Shown here: piece by piece, positions 32,900 through 41,214 of the stretch
Numbering within the stretch: position 1 is the first letter of the stretch
Layout of the letters: each line of letters starts with the position of its first letter
Source: Henriciella mobilis
GTDB taxonomy: Bacteria > Pseudomonadota > Alphaproteobacteria > Caulobacterales > Hyphomonadaceae
DNA: 64,000 bases
Direction: 5' to 3'
Assembly (NCBI RefSeq): GCF_003576315.1
Contig: NZ_QWFZ01000024.1
Location: forward strand, 52,800 to 116,799
Made by a program: the position numbers and the translations under genes
The notes under the pieces: model-generated
Database searches by the model: none
Seen by the model: only the letters and a program-made list of their open reading frames with translations
What the model was told of the DNA's origin: nothing

Positions 32900-34216
32900 T
32901 CACTCATTCCCGAACAGGCGGGAAGCGAGATAGCCGGGGATGCAGGCGATCAGCATCATGACGGTTCCGAGCAGCAGGTACTGAGTATAAGTCCAGAGCG
33001 CGCCGGTCTCCATGCCGCCATCGACCCAGGTGTAGCCTGCAAAGCCGAGAGACCAGATGAACAGGACGCCGACATAGGCGTTCACGGCAGCGCTTCGCCG
33101 GCCCACCAGGGCGGCCACCAGGCCGCCAGCCGCGACACAGCCCCAGAACTGCAATTCGAGCGGCCAGCCGCTACCGAGCAGCAGGGGAAGCTCGGCGAAG
33201 GTGAGCCAGGACAGGACCGGTTCGACGAGCCGGGGCTCAGAGAGATCGAGAAGGCGTGTCAGGCTGCCATAGGCGGCCAGGCCAAGGACCAGCGCCAGGA
33301 TGAGCATGCCGAGACCCGGCCCGCTTGCTCTGCCCGGCAGGTCGGCGGCAAAAGCATCGCCGCCCGGCGATGTGGACGCGTAGGCCGGGTGCCGGCTCGC
33401 TGCAGAGGCGCTCGGGGCTTCCGGCGGCGGTAGATCGCTCGCGCCTTCCCGGAAGAAAATCAGCATCTCGGTGTAGCGGCGCGTCATGTGCGGAAAGGGT
33501 GAGGCCAGCCGGGCCATGAGGCTGAAGAAGGGCTTGCGACGCAGCATCCCGTCCTGTTCGGCGATGCCCTGCGCGGTGACCTGACCGGCGACATCCGGGC
33601 CGACCATGAGCTTGGCCATGGCCGAGAGAATGCGCGGCTGGTTGAAGCCGGCCGCATAGGCGCCGATGCGGTCGCCGGTCAGCACGGCGGAGCGTTCATA
33701 GGGGTAGAGGAAGAAGTTGAAGACGAACAGGTTCTCGAACGCGTTGAGGAACACTTCGAACACCCAGAAGCGCATCTTCTTGCCCTTCAGGTATCCCACG
33801 AACCGGCCGAGCAGCCACTTCATTTCCGTCTCGTCGGCGCCGTGCACGGTCTCTGAATTCAGCAGGACAGCCTTCTTCTTGAGGATCGGCACCAGCATCG
33901 CATTGAAGGAGCCGTCCTCGTACACGAAGACATCGATCGGCTTGTCGTAGCCGATCGAAGCGCAGACCTCGTCGCTCCACCGCGCGATTTGCGGGAAATT
34001 GTGCTCGCTGACCCGGACATAGTTTCCGAGGAAGCTGGCGAGGACGATGTTGCGGATGAAGACAAGGACCAGAAGGATAGGCAGCAGGATCAGGCCGAGC
34101 GTCAGAACCAGATAGACGAGCGCGACCAGCGACAAAGGCACGACGACGATCAGCGCGAACAGGAACCGGCTCGTCTCAGACGGGTGCCTCAGTTTCTTCA
34201 GATCGGCCACAGCCAT
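32900..34216 (-). CDS. M48-like membrane protein lacking the zinc motif (pseudoprotease)
   Basis: 438 residues from the ATG at 34216, preceded by GGGGGAGGGACGCATC. Two N-terminal helices (about 18-60), a FPQIARWSDEVCASIGY segment, SFNAMLVP, and a DETEMKWLLGRFVGYLKGKK stretch line up with the M48 fold. Where active relatives have HExxH within a GRELGHI-like context, this protein has R138-F-V-G-Y142, so no zinc site remains. The C-terminal third has four or so further hydrophobic segments after a Ser/Ala/Pro linker. It lies 97 bp downstream of a MoxR ATPase on the same strand, hinting at a joint membrane role. A scaffolding role is inference. Confidence 0.7.
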   Translation of the reverse strand: MAVADLKKLRHPSETSRFLFALIVVVPLSLVALVYLVLTLGLILLPILLVLVFIRNIVLASFLGNYVRVSEHNFPQIARWSDEVCASIGYDKPIDVFVYEDGSFNAMLVPILKKKAVLLNSETVHGADETEMKWLLGRFVGYLKGKKMRFWVFEVFLNAFENLFVFNFFLYPYERSAVLTGDRIGAYAAGFNQPRILSAMAKLMVGPDVAGQVTAQGIAEQDGMLRRKPFFSLMARLASPFPHMTRRYTEMLIFFREGASDLPPPEAPSASAASRHPAYASTSPGGDAFAADLPGRASGPGLGMLILALVLGLAAYGSLTRLLDLSEPRLVEPVLSWLTFAELPLLLGSGWPLELQFWGCVAAGGLVAALVGRRSAAVNAYVGVLFIWSLGFAGYTWVDGGMETGALWTYTQYLLLGTVMMLIACIPGYLASRLFGNE

Positions 34217-34313
34217 GATGCGTCCCTCCCCCGAGGAGGGATTATGGAGAAAGCCCAAAGGCCTTCAAGCCTGAATTTTCCTGAAAGCCTCGCGCTGAAG
34301 CGAGCCCGCCCGA

Positions 34314-35180
34314 TCAGCCAGACGGGCCGCGGCGCGGGGTGTTTTCGCGGCGCGACAGGAAGGCCAGGCGCTCGAACAGGGCGACGTCCTGCTCGTTCTT
34401 GAGCAGCGCGCCATGCAGCGGTGGGGTCAGCTTGTCCGGGTTCTGCTCCTTGAGGGTCTCAAGGTCGATATCCTCGTTCATCAGCAGTTTCAGCCAGTCG
34501 AGCAGTTCGCTGGTCGACGGCTTCTTCTTCATGCCGGGGACTTCGCGCATGGAGTAGAAGGTGGTCAGCGCTTCGGAGACCAGCTTCTTCTTGATGCCCG
34601 GATAGTGCACCTCGATGATCTCGTTCATCGTCTGCTCGTCCGGGAACTTGATGAAGTGGAAGAAGCAGCGGCGCAGGAAGGCGTCCGGCAGTTCCTTCTC
34701 ATTGTTCGAGGTGATGATCACGATCGGGCGCTGCTTGGCCTTGATGGTCTCATCGGTCTCGTAGACATAGAACTCCATCCGGTCGAGCTCCTGCAGGAGG
34801 TCGTTCGGGAATTCGATATCGGCCTTGTCGATCTCGTCGATGAGCAGGATCGGGCGTTCCTTCGCGGTGAAGGCTTCCCAGAGCTTGCCCTTCTTGATGT
34901 AGTTGGAGACGTCCTTGGCGCGCTCATCGCCCATCTGGCCATCGCGCAGGCGGCTAACGGCGTCGTATTCGTAAAGGCCCTGGGCGGCTTTGGTCGTCGA
35001 TTTGATGTGCCATTCGATCAGCGGCGCACCGAGTGCCTTCGCGACCTCGATGGCGAGAACGGTCTTGCCGGTGCCCGGCTCGCCCTTGACCAGAAGCGGG
35101 CGTTCCAGAGCGATCGCGGCGTTAACGGCCACGCGCAGATCCTCTGTTGCGACATAATCCTGTGTGCCTTCGAAGCGCAT
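34314..35180 (-). CDS. MoxR-family AAA+ ATPase
   Basis: 288 residues from the ATG at 35180 (MRFEGTQDYVATEDL). Walker A is GEPGTGKT (about 31-38), Walker B is ILLIDEIDKAD, sensor 1 is VIITSNNEKELPDAF, followed by the RRCFFHF arginine finger region and a small C-terminal lid. MoxR ATPases act as chaperones in assembly or activation of complexes, commonly with von Willebrand factor A proteins; no VWA gene is visible here. Instead the M48-like pseudoprotease follows on the same strand. It diverges from flbT across a 188-bp gap. Confidence 0.9.
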   Translation of the reverse strand: MRFEGTQDYVATEDLRVAVNAAIALERPLLVKGEPGTGKTVLAIEVAKALGAPLIEWHIKSTTKAAQGLYEYDAVSRLRDGQMGDERAKDVSNYIKKGKLWEAFTAKERPILLIDEIDKADIEFPNDLLQELDRMEFYVYETDETIKAKQRPIVIITSNNEKELPDAFLRRCFFHFIKFPDEQTMNEIIEVHYPGIKKKLVSEALTTFYSMREVPGMKKKPSTSELLDWLKLLMNEDIDLETLKEQNPDKLTPPLHGALLKNEQDVALFERLAFLSRRENTPRRGPSG

Positions 35181-35291
35181 CGATTTCTCCAATTCTTCCG
35201 CTTCCAGATGATAGAGGCAGCGCGCCAGAGAGCAACCGCTCGCTGCAATGTGACTTCGCGTCAACTGCGCAGGGGTTTGCAAACGGCATTT

Positions 35292-35307
35292 TCAATGTCG
35301 TATTAAC
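35292..35307 (+). promoter_or_regulatory. CtrA box upstream of flbT
   Basis: TCAA (35292-35295), seven bases, then TTAAC (35303-35307) matches the CtrA consensus TTAA-N7-TTAAC with one mismatch. It lies 62 bp before the flbT start. A further TAACC half-site follows immediately, at 35313. Confidence 0.5.
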
Positions 35308-35368
35308 CATTCGTAACCTATTGTAAAAGCCTGATTCGGATAGAAGTATCCTGCGGGGGGAAGGCTGA

Positions 35369-35764
35369 ATGCCGCTCAAACTGTCGCTCAAACCCGGCGA
35401 AGCCGTTGTGGTGAATGGCGCCGTGATCCGTAATGGTGAGCGGCGCGGCACCCTGTTGCTGGAAACGCGTGCGCGTATCCTGCGTGAACGCGACATCATG
35501 TTTCCTGAGCAGGTGAAGACCCTTCAGGATGCCGCCTATTTCTCGGTCATGCAGATGTATCTGACCGGCGACAAGGGCGGCGCGCTTTACGATGCCTGTA
35601 TTTCCGCGCTTGCCGATCTGATGGAGGAAACCCGCGAGGAAAAGGACCGCACGGAGATTCTCTCCATCACCCGGTCGCTGGCGGCCGGTCAGGTCTACAA
35701 GGCGTTGGGAACATGCCGTAAGCTGGTACGGCGCGACTCCGAGGCGGAGGCCCGACATGGGTAA
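35369..35764 (+). CDS. flbT: Flagellar biosynthesis regulator FlbT
   Basis: 131 residues. MPLKLSLKPGEAVVVNGAVIRN and RRGTLLLETRARILRERDIM are the FlbT N-terminal signature, followed by YFSVMQMYLTGD and a helical C-terminus. In Caulobacter, FlbT binds the 5' leader of flagellin mRNA and lowers its stability until the hook is complete. It is usually paired with FlaF, which is not recognisable here; a 103-codon gene overlaps its end instead. A CtrA-like box lies upstream. Confidence 0.92.
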   Translation: MPLKLSLKPGEAVVVNGAVIRNGERRGTLLLETRARILRERDIMFPEQVKTLQDAAYFSVMQMYLTGDKGGALYDACISALADLMEETREEKDRTEILSITRSLAAGQVYKALGTCRKLVRRDSEAEARHG

Positions 35765-36068
35765 CGCAAACTCAGGCCCGGCGGGCAATATGCAGGACGA
35801 GATCTTACCTCTGGACGAAGGCATTTCCCGCCTCGAGACGGGGACAGCCGACGCTGACATCCAGATCGATTTCGGCGAAGGCGTTGTCGCGAGCGTGTCG
35901 GGCGATGACGAGCTGGACGGCTTGCTGCAGAGGGCGCGCGGCCTGCGCCTGATCAAGATGATGGCCGAGCTGAAGCCGGTCGATCGTCCGGCGCATATGC
36001 GCAAGGACAAGACTGCCCTGCATCCGGCGGTGGAAGAGATACTGGACGCGCTCAGACCGGCAGACTAG
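35757..36068 (+). CDS. Hypothetical acidic protein (103 aa) coupled to flbT
   Basis: 103 residues, starting 8 nt inside the end of flbT, so translation is probably coupled. The N-terminal half is acidic and glycine-rich, with no membrane segment; the C-terminal half is helical (ELDGLLQRARGLRLIKMMAEL) and ends HPAVEEILDALRPAD. I do not recognise a domain. Its place suggests a flagellar regulatory role where FlaF often sits, but the sequence does not resemble FlaF or FliX as I know them. Function unknown. Confidence 0.6.
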   Translation: MGNANSGPAGNMQDEILPLDEGISRLETGTADADIQIDFGEGVVASVSGDDELDGLLQRARGLRLIKMMAELKPVDRPAHMRKDKTALHPAVEEILDALRPAD

Positions 36069-36078
36069 AGCGCACGCC

Positions 36079-36723
36079 ATGACCGGCGATTTCTTCTCAG
36101 TTTTCACAGCTTCCTTCGTCACCTTCTTCGTCCTGATCGACGCAGTTGGCGTGGCGCCTATCTTTGCGTCACTGACGGCGCGCGGCGATGCGCGCTACCG
36201 CAGGGAAATGGCCTGGAAGTCGATCTTCGTCGCTTCGCTGATCATTTTCGGCTTTGCCTTCTTTGGCGCCTGGCTGCTGCAGCAGCTGAAGATCACTATC
36301 GACGCCTTCCGGGCGGCAGGCGGCGTCCTGCTCTTCCTCATCGCGCTCGACATGGTGTTCGAGAAGCGCACCGAGCGGCGCGAGACGCGGGCCGACGAAT
36401 ACCTGGAAGAACATGAGAAACCCGATGACGTCTCGGTCTTTCCGATCGGCATTCCGATGCTGGCGGGGCCCGGGTCGATCGCGACGGCCATGCTGTTCAT
36501 GACCCAGTCGGCGTCCTGGGAGCAGAAGGGCGCTGTCCTTTCCGCAATCGGCGTGAACATGCTGCTCTGCCTGGTCGTCTTCCTGCTGGCGGCGCCGCTG
36601 GTCAAGGCGCTTGGCGAAAGCGTCGCCGGGGCCATCACGCGGATCTTTGGCGTCATCCTGGCGGCCCTGTCGACGCAGCTCATCATCGATGGAATTATCG
36701 GCGCGTTCGGGATCGGCGGCTGA
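36079..36723 (+). CDS. MarC-family integral membrane protein
   Basis: 214 residues with six hydrophobic helices. DAVGVAPIFASLTARGD near the N-terminus and FPIGIPMLAGPGSIATAML in the middle are the MarC/NAAT signatures. Despite the name, the family is not established as a multidrug resistance factor; an amino-acid transport role is proposed for some members. The gene starts 10 bp after the 103-residue protein gene and may be in the same transcript. It is convergent with the next gene, 3 bp apart. Confidence 0.9.
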   Translation: MTGDFFSVFTASFVTFFVLIDAVGVAPIFASLTARGDARYRREMAWKSIFVASLIIFGFAFFGAWLLQQLKITIDAFRAAGGVLLFLIALDMVFEKRTERRETRADEYLEEHEKPDDVSVFPIGIPMLAGPGSIATAMLFMTQSASWEQKGAVLSAIGVNMLLCLVVFLLAAPLVKALGESVAGAITRIFGVILAALSTQLIIDGIIGAFGIGG

Positions 36724-36726
36724 GGC

Positions 36727-38046
36727 TCAGCTCCGGATATGACGAACCGGCCGGGCCTGGCCGACCGCTGACAGCGCCGTCCACGCCAGCGCCATGCCGA
36801 TCGCGGCGAGCCCCATGATCTGCAGGGCAAGGTTCATCGACCATTTGATGCCGATCTGAGCCAGGCGCAGCACGCGCGGGCCGATCTCCTTGGACAGTGC
36901 GACGGCGCGGTCACCGCCGGCTTCAGCGATCAGTTGCAGCTTCCTGACATCTTCAGGCGAGTCGGCGCTTTCCAGCAGCGTGACCGCACCGGATGGGCTG
37001 GTCAGGGCGGCGATCCGGTCAATGGCCGCCAGGTCGCTTTCCAGCCGCCGCAAGCCTTCAGGCACGATGGTCGCCTCGAAGGCGGCCACGACCTGGTCTT
37101 CCAGCTGGTTCATCGGTGCAACCTGGGAAAGGGCATCGCGCACGGCCGCGAAAGCCTGCTCTTCGGGCAGGGCGAGGTCGACACGGCCGGTCAGGTATTC
37201 GCGGTATTTCGATGTCAGGCGGCGCGCCCGTCCGGCAGCCTTCAGAACGGAAATGGCCCGCGCATAGTCGATCTCTTCGTCCGGGTTGGGAATGTCGATC
37301 AGGCCGATGGCGCTCAGGCGGATCTGCAGGCTGTCGACCGCATCGCCATTTACCCAGCGCTGGGCCCGGCGGACGAGGTCGGCGCGGTCTCCGACGAGCG
37401 AAAAGGCAGAGGCGCGCCGCGGGGCGTAGAGGTCTTCGTCGGGGACGTCGCCGTCGCCGAATTCCGCGCCGGCCTCGCCATCGGCAGGGCTCTCGGGCGC
37501 CAAATCAGGATCTGTGCGGTCACTACTGGCTTCGCTCGAAGCGATGACGTCGCCCTCGGCCTCGTCAGGCTCGATATTGACACGTGGCGGTTCGATGGCC
37601 CGCTCATACTCGGCGCGGGTTTCATTCGGCAGGAAGAGCAGGGCGGCTTTCACCAGCCGCTGGTCCTGGGAGCCGGTCTCTTCGGCATCGGCCGCCGCGA
37701 GGATCGCACGCCCATCATCACGCTCCAGCATGACCGGGGCGGCCAGCAGATAGCCGCGCGCGGCCGAAAAATCGCGCGCTGACAGTTCGCGCGAAATCTG
37801 GTCGGCCCAGAAGGCACGCGCGACATTGCCTTTCGGCACGATGGTCTGGAAAGCCTCGTCGATGGCGCGCCGGGTTTCGGTGCGGGCCTGGATGTCCGGC
37901 ACGTCGCCAACGCTTTCGGCGGTGTAGGCATTGGTCATGATCCGCGCGCCGAGCACTGCAAGCAGAAGCAGCAAACTGTTAAAAAGCAGGGCCTGGCGCC
38001 AGGTCCCCTGTCGGCTGCTTTCCCTTCTTCTGCGGAGTCTGGCCAT
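36727..38046 (-). CDS. Hypothetical membrane protein with long helical domain (439 aa)
   Basis: 439 residues from the ATG at 38046, giving a basic N-terminus (MARLRRRRESSRQ) and a membrane helix FNSLLLLLAVLGARIM. The large central region is predicted helical with an acidic, disordered insert at about 150-200 (rich in Glu, Asp, Ser). A second helix near the end (LALQIMGLAAIGMALAWTALSAV) would return the chain across the membrane, leaving most of the protein in the periplasm. No family is recognised. It diverges from dksA. Confidence 0.65.
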   Translation of the reverse strand: MARLRRRRESSRQGTWRQALLFNSLLLLLAVLGARIMTNAYTAESVGDVPDIQARTETRRAIDEAFQTIVPKGNVARAFWADQISRELSARDFSAARGYLLAAPVMLERDDGRAILAAADAEETGSQDQRLVKAALLFLPNETRAEYERAIEPPRVNIEPDEAEGDVIASSEASSDRTDPDLAPESPADGEAGAEFGDGDVPDEDLYAPRRASAFSLVGDRADLVRRAQRWVNGDAVDSLQIRLSAIGLIDIPNPDEEIDYARAISVLKAAGRARRLTSKYREYLTGRVDLALPEEQAFAAVRDALSQVAPMNQLEDQVVAAFEATIVPEGLRRLESDLAAIDRIAALTSPSGAVTLLESADSPEDVRKLQLIAEAGGDRAVALSKEIGPRVLRLAQIGIKWSMNLALQIMGLAAIGMALAWTALSAVGQARPVRHIRS

Positions 38047-38206
38047 GTTCGACCTGGGTAAAGTTAGTACGCAAATCGCCCGCACCGGGCATGCCGCTAT
38101 ACCGCACGGGCACGCTGTCAGACGCAAGACCGTATCGGCAGGGTTTTGTGGCAGCGGTGAAAAAACTCGCCAATTTGGGCCGATTCACGCCTTATTCGTG
38201 TGAGAC

Positions 38207-38238
38207 TGCATTTAGCACGGAAAATGCAAAGTGCATTT
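38207..38238. promoter_or_regulatory. Triple TGCATTT repeat in the dksA promoter
   Basis: TGCATTT occurs at 38207-38213, inverted at 38222-38228 (AAATGCA) and again direct at 38232-38238. The second and third form AAATGCA-AAG-TGCATTT, a perfect palindrome. It overlaps a plausible -35 (TTGCAC, 38237-38242) with TATAGG at 38260 spaced 17 bp away, so it may be an operator for dksA. Confidence 0.5.
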
Positions 38239-38291
38239 GCACAGGCAGGCGACACGCTATATAGGCCCGCCTTGTTGGAGGAGTGGAGACG

Positions 38292-38708
38292 ATGTCAGAA
38301 CCAGATATCACGGACTATGTTCCTTCTGATGATGAGGAGTTCATGAACCCTCGCCAGCAGGCTTACTTCCGCGCTCGGCTGGAGCAGTGGAAGGCGGACA
38401 TCCTCGCTGGAACCAAATCGACGATCAACAATCTCCAGGAAGACTCGAGCAATCTGCCCGACCTGGTCGATCGTGCCTCTTCGGAAAGCGACAAGGCGCT
38501 GGAACTTCGGACCCGTGACCGTCAGCGAAAGCTGATCGCAAAGATCGACGCGGCCCTGCGCCGGATCGATGAAGGGACGTATGGCTATTGCGACGAGACG
38601 GGCGAGCCGATCAGCCTGCGCCGTCTGCAAGCGCGTCCGACCGCCACGCTGAGCCTTGAGGCGCAAGAGCGCCACGAGCGCCAGGAACGTACGGTCCGCG
38701 ACGACTGA
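38292..38708 (+). CDS. dksA: RNA polymerase-binding transcription factor DksA
   Basis: 138 residues; ATG at 38292 is preferred over a GTG 9 nt upstream because the GGAGGAG site sits too close to the GTG. The coiled-coil tip motif is DLVDRAS (D57, D60), matching the catalytic-site aspartates of E. coli DksA, and ELRTRDRQRKLIAKID leads into YGYCDETGEPISLRRLQARPTATL. Only one of the four zinc-finger cysteines (C100) is present, as in other alphaproteobacterial DksA proteins. With ppGpp it redirects transcription, including from ribosomal promoters such as those at 48 kb onward. Confidence 0.95.
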   Translation: MSEPDITDYVPSDDEEFMNPRQQAYFRARLEQWKADILAGTKSTINNLQEDSSNLPDLVDRASSESDKALELRTRDRQRKLIAKIDAALRRIDEGTYGYCDETGEPISLRRLQARPTATLSLEAQERHERQERTVRDD

Positions 38709-38733
38709 TCGAGCCTTGAAAAGCTAAAAAGAG

Positions 38734-38771
38734 AAAAGCGGCAGCGCCCGGAATGGTCGCTGCCGCTTTTG
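38734..38771 (+). terminator. Rho-independent terminator of dksA
   Basis: AAAAGCGGCAGCG (38734-38746) pairs perfectly over 13 bp with CGCTGCCGCTTTT (38758-38770), 26 nt after the dksA stop. The flanking A and T runs make it bidirectional. Beyond it, up to the CtrA box at 38976, I see no gene. Confidence 0.88.
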
Positions 38772-38975
38772 CATCACCCAACGCCCGGCGGTTTTTTCTG
38801 AGTGCCGATCCGTTGAAGCTGACTTTGCCACCGGAATCCGAATCATTTCCTAAGCAGATGTTTCCGGCTGATGAATCATGCGCCGAAGTGGTAAACGTCA
38901 GAGGCGATTCTGTTAGCCAGTTTCGGCGCTGATGCCGAAAACCTGCCGTATTTGTCCTGCAGAGCGCCGAGAATC

Positions 38976-38991
38976 CTAACGCCTCATTAAC
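38976..38991 (+). promoter_or_regulatory. CtrA box upstream of the FliM-like gene
   Basis: CTAA (38976-38979), seven bases, then TTAAC (38987-38991) matches TTAA-N7-TTAAC with a single mismatch. It ends 16 bp before the first ATG at 39007. An activator site normally overlaps the -35 region, so the transcript may begin near or after this ATG and translation may start at 39034. Confidence 0.55.
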
Positions 38992-39006
38992 CAGCGCGGC
39001 CCAGAA

Positions 39007-40053
39007 ATGATTGAAAGCAAAGACGGGAACACGATGCAGGGCGCCCCGCTCCAGGAAGCAGATGAATGGGCCATGCCGGAACGGCGTGAGCGTGAAGTCA
39101 TGCGTGACATGCCCGGCAAGCGGCGCCCGCCAGTGGATGACTACAAGTTCCCGACGCCGCGCGGTGTCCTGTCCAAGGCCGAGATCGAGGCGCTGCTGCG
39201 TCCGGACCTGCCGACCATCAACGACACCGAAGCGCCCCAGCCCGGACAGGACCAGCCGGTCGAGCGCGCCTTTGACGATGTCGAGCTGCTCGGCGCCGAA
39301 GGCGGCAAGCGGCTGGCGGCCAGGCTGTCGCTGATCTTCGCGCAGGCTACAGGGCTGAAGGCGGCCTTCCGCTTCCGCTCATCGGCGCGCGTCAACGATG
39401 TCGAAGCGGCGCTTGTCGAGACGGCATCGGACGCCACCGCGGCCTATATCTGCTACGGCGCTGGCGAGGACACGGTGACCCATGTCCTGCAGGTGCCCGA
39501 GACGCTGGGCGCCGCACTGGTCTCCCATGCCTGCGGCGGCGCGGCCGATCTCCAGACGGAGCCATTCAAGCGGGCATTCAGCGCGATTGACTGTGCCCTT
39601 ATTGAACAGCTGCTGGCGCCGCTGCGCGCAGCCTTCGATCCGGAGACCGGATTTATCGGCGTCGAAACCGAACACCGCTTTGTTGGTGCGCTTGTGCCCG
39701 GCCAGTCGGGTGAGCGTGTGCGGTTCCAGGTCGTCCTGAATGATGAGGCCATCGAACTCGATCTGTTGGTCACGCAGGCCCAAAAAGCGGCCAGACCTGA
39801 ATCAGGCCCGTCGGATCAGCCGCGCAAGCGCCCTGTCACGGCTGTTGTGACCGCCCGGCTTGCTTCGCTGAACGTGCCTGTCAGCAAGCTGACGGGCCTC
39901 AAGGCTGGCGACACGTTGCTTCTTGGTCTGCCGGCGGACCAGCCGGTTCAGCTCCTGTCCGGTGGACGCGACGGCGTGCCGGCCTTTGAGGGCGATATTG
40001 GCCGCAAGGGCAACAATATGGCCATCCGCATCCGGAAGACGTTCAACAGCTGA
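39007..40053 (+). CDS. FliM-like flagellar motor switch protein
   Basis: 348 residues from the first ATG (339 from 39034). GVLSKAEIEALLRPD near residue 54 is the EIDALL-type motif through which FliM binds phosphorylated CheY. A divergent middle domain follows (about 95-250). The C-terminal 70 residues (VTARLASLNVPVSKLTGLKAGD, FEGDIGRKGNNMAIRI) are the SpoA/FliN-like domain of the C-ring. It probably forms part of the cytoplasmic switch complex. The middle domain is weakly conserved compared with textbook FliM, so it may be a lineage-specific switch protein. A CtrA box lies just upstream, as expected for an early flagellar gene. Confidence 0.78.
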   Translation: MIESKDGNTMQGAPLQEADEWAMPERREREVMRDMPGKRRPPVDDYKFPTPRGVLSKAEIEALLRPDLPTINDTEAPQPGQDQPVERAFDDVELLGAEGGKRLAARLSLIFAQATGLKAAFRFRSSARVNDVEAALVETASDATAAYICYGAGEDTVTHVLQVPETLGAALVSHACGGAADLQTEPFKRAFSAIDCALIEQLLAPLRAAFDPETGFIGVETEHRFVGALVPGQSGERVRFQVVLNDEAIELDLLVTQAQKAARPESGPSDQPRKRPVTAVVTARLASLNVPVSKLTGLKAGDTLLLGLPADQPVQLLSGGRDGVPAFEGDIGRKGNNMAIRIRKTFNS

Positions 40054-40056
40054 TCG

Positions 40057-40938
40057 TCATTCGGCCTGTTTCGACCGCGCCTCCGCGGCGTCATAGGCCT
40101 TCGCCTTCCGCAGCTCCGCTTCGCGCTGCGCCCACAGGCGCTTCTGGAACTTGGTCGAGATGATATCGGTGATCACCAGGACCCCGACAACGAGATAGAA
40201 GCTCGACTTGGACATCGCATCGATCGGGAAGGTGAAGATGTGCATATGGGCCAGGTGCGCGCCTTCGGTCACGAGCAGGACGCCGACCAGGAACAGGATG
40301 AAAAGCCCGAGCACTTCGTACATCCGGTTCCGTTTCAGGAATTCGGCGACATAGTCGGCCATCAGCATCATCACGACGCCGGAAGAGACAATGGCCACGG
40401 TCATGATCGTGACCTGGTAGCGTGTCTCGGTGACGCCATCCACGGTCTCCTTGACGTTGGCAATGGCCATGGCCGACAGGATCGAGTCGAAAGAGAAGAC
40501 GAGGTTCATGGCGACGATCATGGTAATCGCCTGCATCACCGACTTTTTCTCGCCGCCGCCATGATGGCCAAGGTCGTCGACCGTCAACAGGTGGGTGATC
40601 TCCTTCACCGCGGTGTAGATGATGAAGCCGCCGCCGGCCAGCGTCACGATGGACTGCAGCGTGAACTCTCCATCAAGCACGCGCGGAATGGCGACTGTGA
40701 AGAGGGGCTCGGCCAGCGCGCCGAACAGGCTGACAATGATGATCAGAAGGACGATCCTGAACAGCATGGCGAGGCCGATGCCCCAGCGCCGGACGATCGC
40801 GGCCTTTTCGCCGACGCGTTTCGATTCGATCGCGATGTAGAGCAGGTTGTCGAAACCGAGCACCGCCTGCAGCATCAGCAGCATGAGCAGTGTGAAGAAG
40901 CCGCCCACCGTGAACAGGTCGCCGAAGATCTCAGGCAT
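40057..40938 (-). CDS. TerC-family integral membrane protein
   Basis: 293 residues with seven or more hydrophobic helices. MLQAVLGFDNLLYIAIESKRV and AMNLVFSFDSILSAMAIAN are the two TerC signatures, each carrying an acidic residue inside a helix. Relatives such as Alx and MeeF export manganese and support exoenzyme metalation; the tellurite name is historical. The C-terminal FQKRLWAQREAELRKAKAYDAAEARS is cytoplasmic and basic. It diverges from cckA and converges on the FliM-like gene 3 bp away. Confidence 0.9.
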   Translation of the reverse strand: MPEIFGDLFTVGGFFTLLMLLMLQAVLGFDNLLYIAIESKRVGEKAAIVRRWGIGLAMLFRIVLLIIIVSLFGALAEPLFTVAIPRVLDGEFTLQSIVTLAGGGFIIYTAVKEITHLLTVDDLGHHGGGEKKSVMQAITMIVAMNLVFSFDSILSAMAIANVKETVDGVTETRYQVTIMTVAIVSSGVVMMLMADYVAEFLKRNRMYEVLGLFILFLVGVLLVTEGAHLAHMHIFTFPIDAMSKSSFYLVVGVLVITDIISTKFQKRLWAQREAELRKAKAYDAAEARSKQAE

Positions 40939-41071
40939 GACGCCCCCCTTGGTCTGGTTGCATGTGTTGTGGCCGCGTCAGGACAAGAGTGCAAGGGGCG
41001 GCGCAATGGCCTCGCAGGCTGAACCCAACGGTGTGGAATTGCGAAAGTTTCACAGGTCGCATTAACACCGC

Positions 41072-41087
41072 TTTTGGATTGATTAAC
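41072..41087 (+). promoter_or_regulatory. CtrA-like box upstream of cckA
   Basis: TTTT (41072-41075), seven bases, then TTAAC (41083-41087) resembles the CtrA site with two mismatches in the left half. A second TTAAC half-site is at 41062. It lies 128 bp before the cckA start, in the divergent gap shared with terC. Confidence 0.4.
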
Positions 41088-41214
41088 CTTTCAGGGCGAG
41101 AAATCGCAGGTGGACAGGTCACCGGGGCAAAGTGTGCTTCGGTGACTTCTGGTATAGAGTAATCGAATCGCCACATGGCAGAATGGCCAGACAGGCGGCA
41201 GGAGTTTGGGCCTC

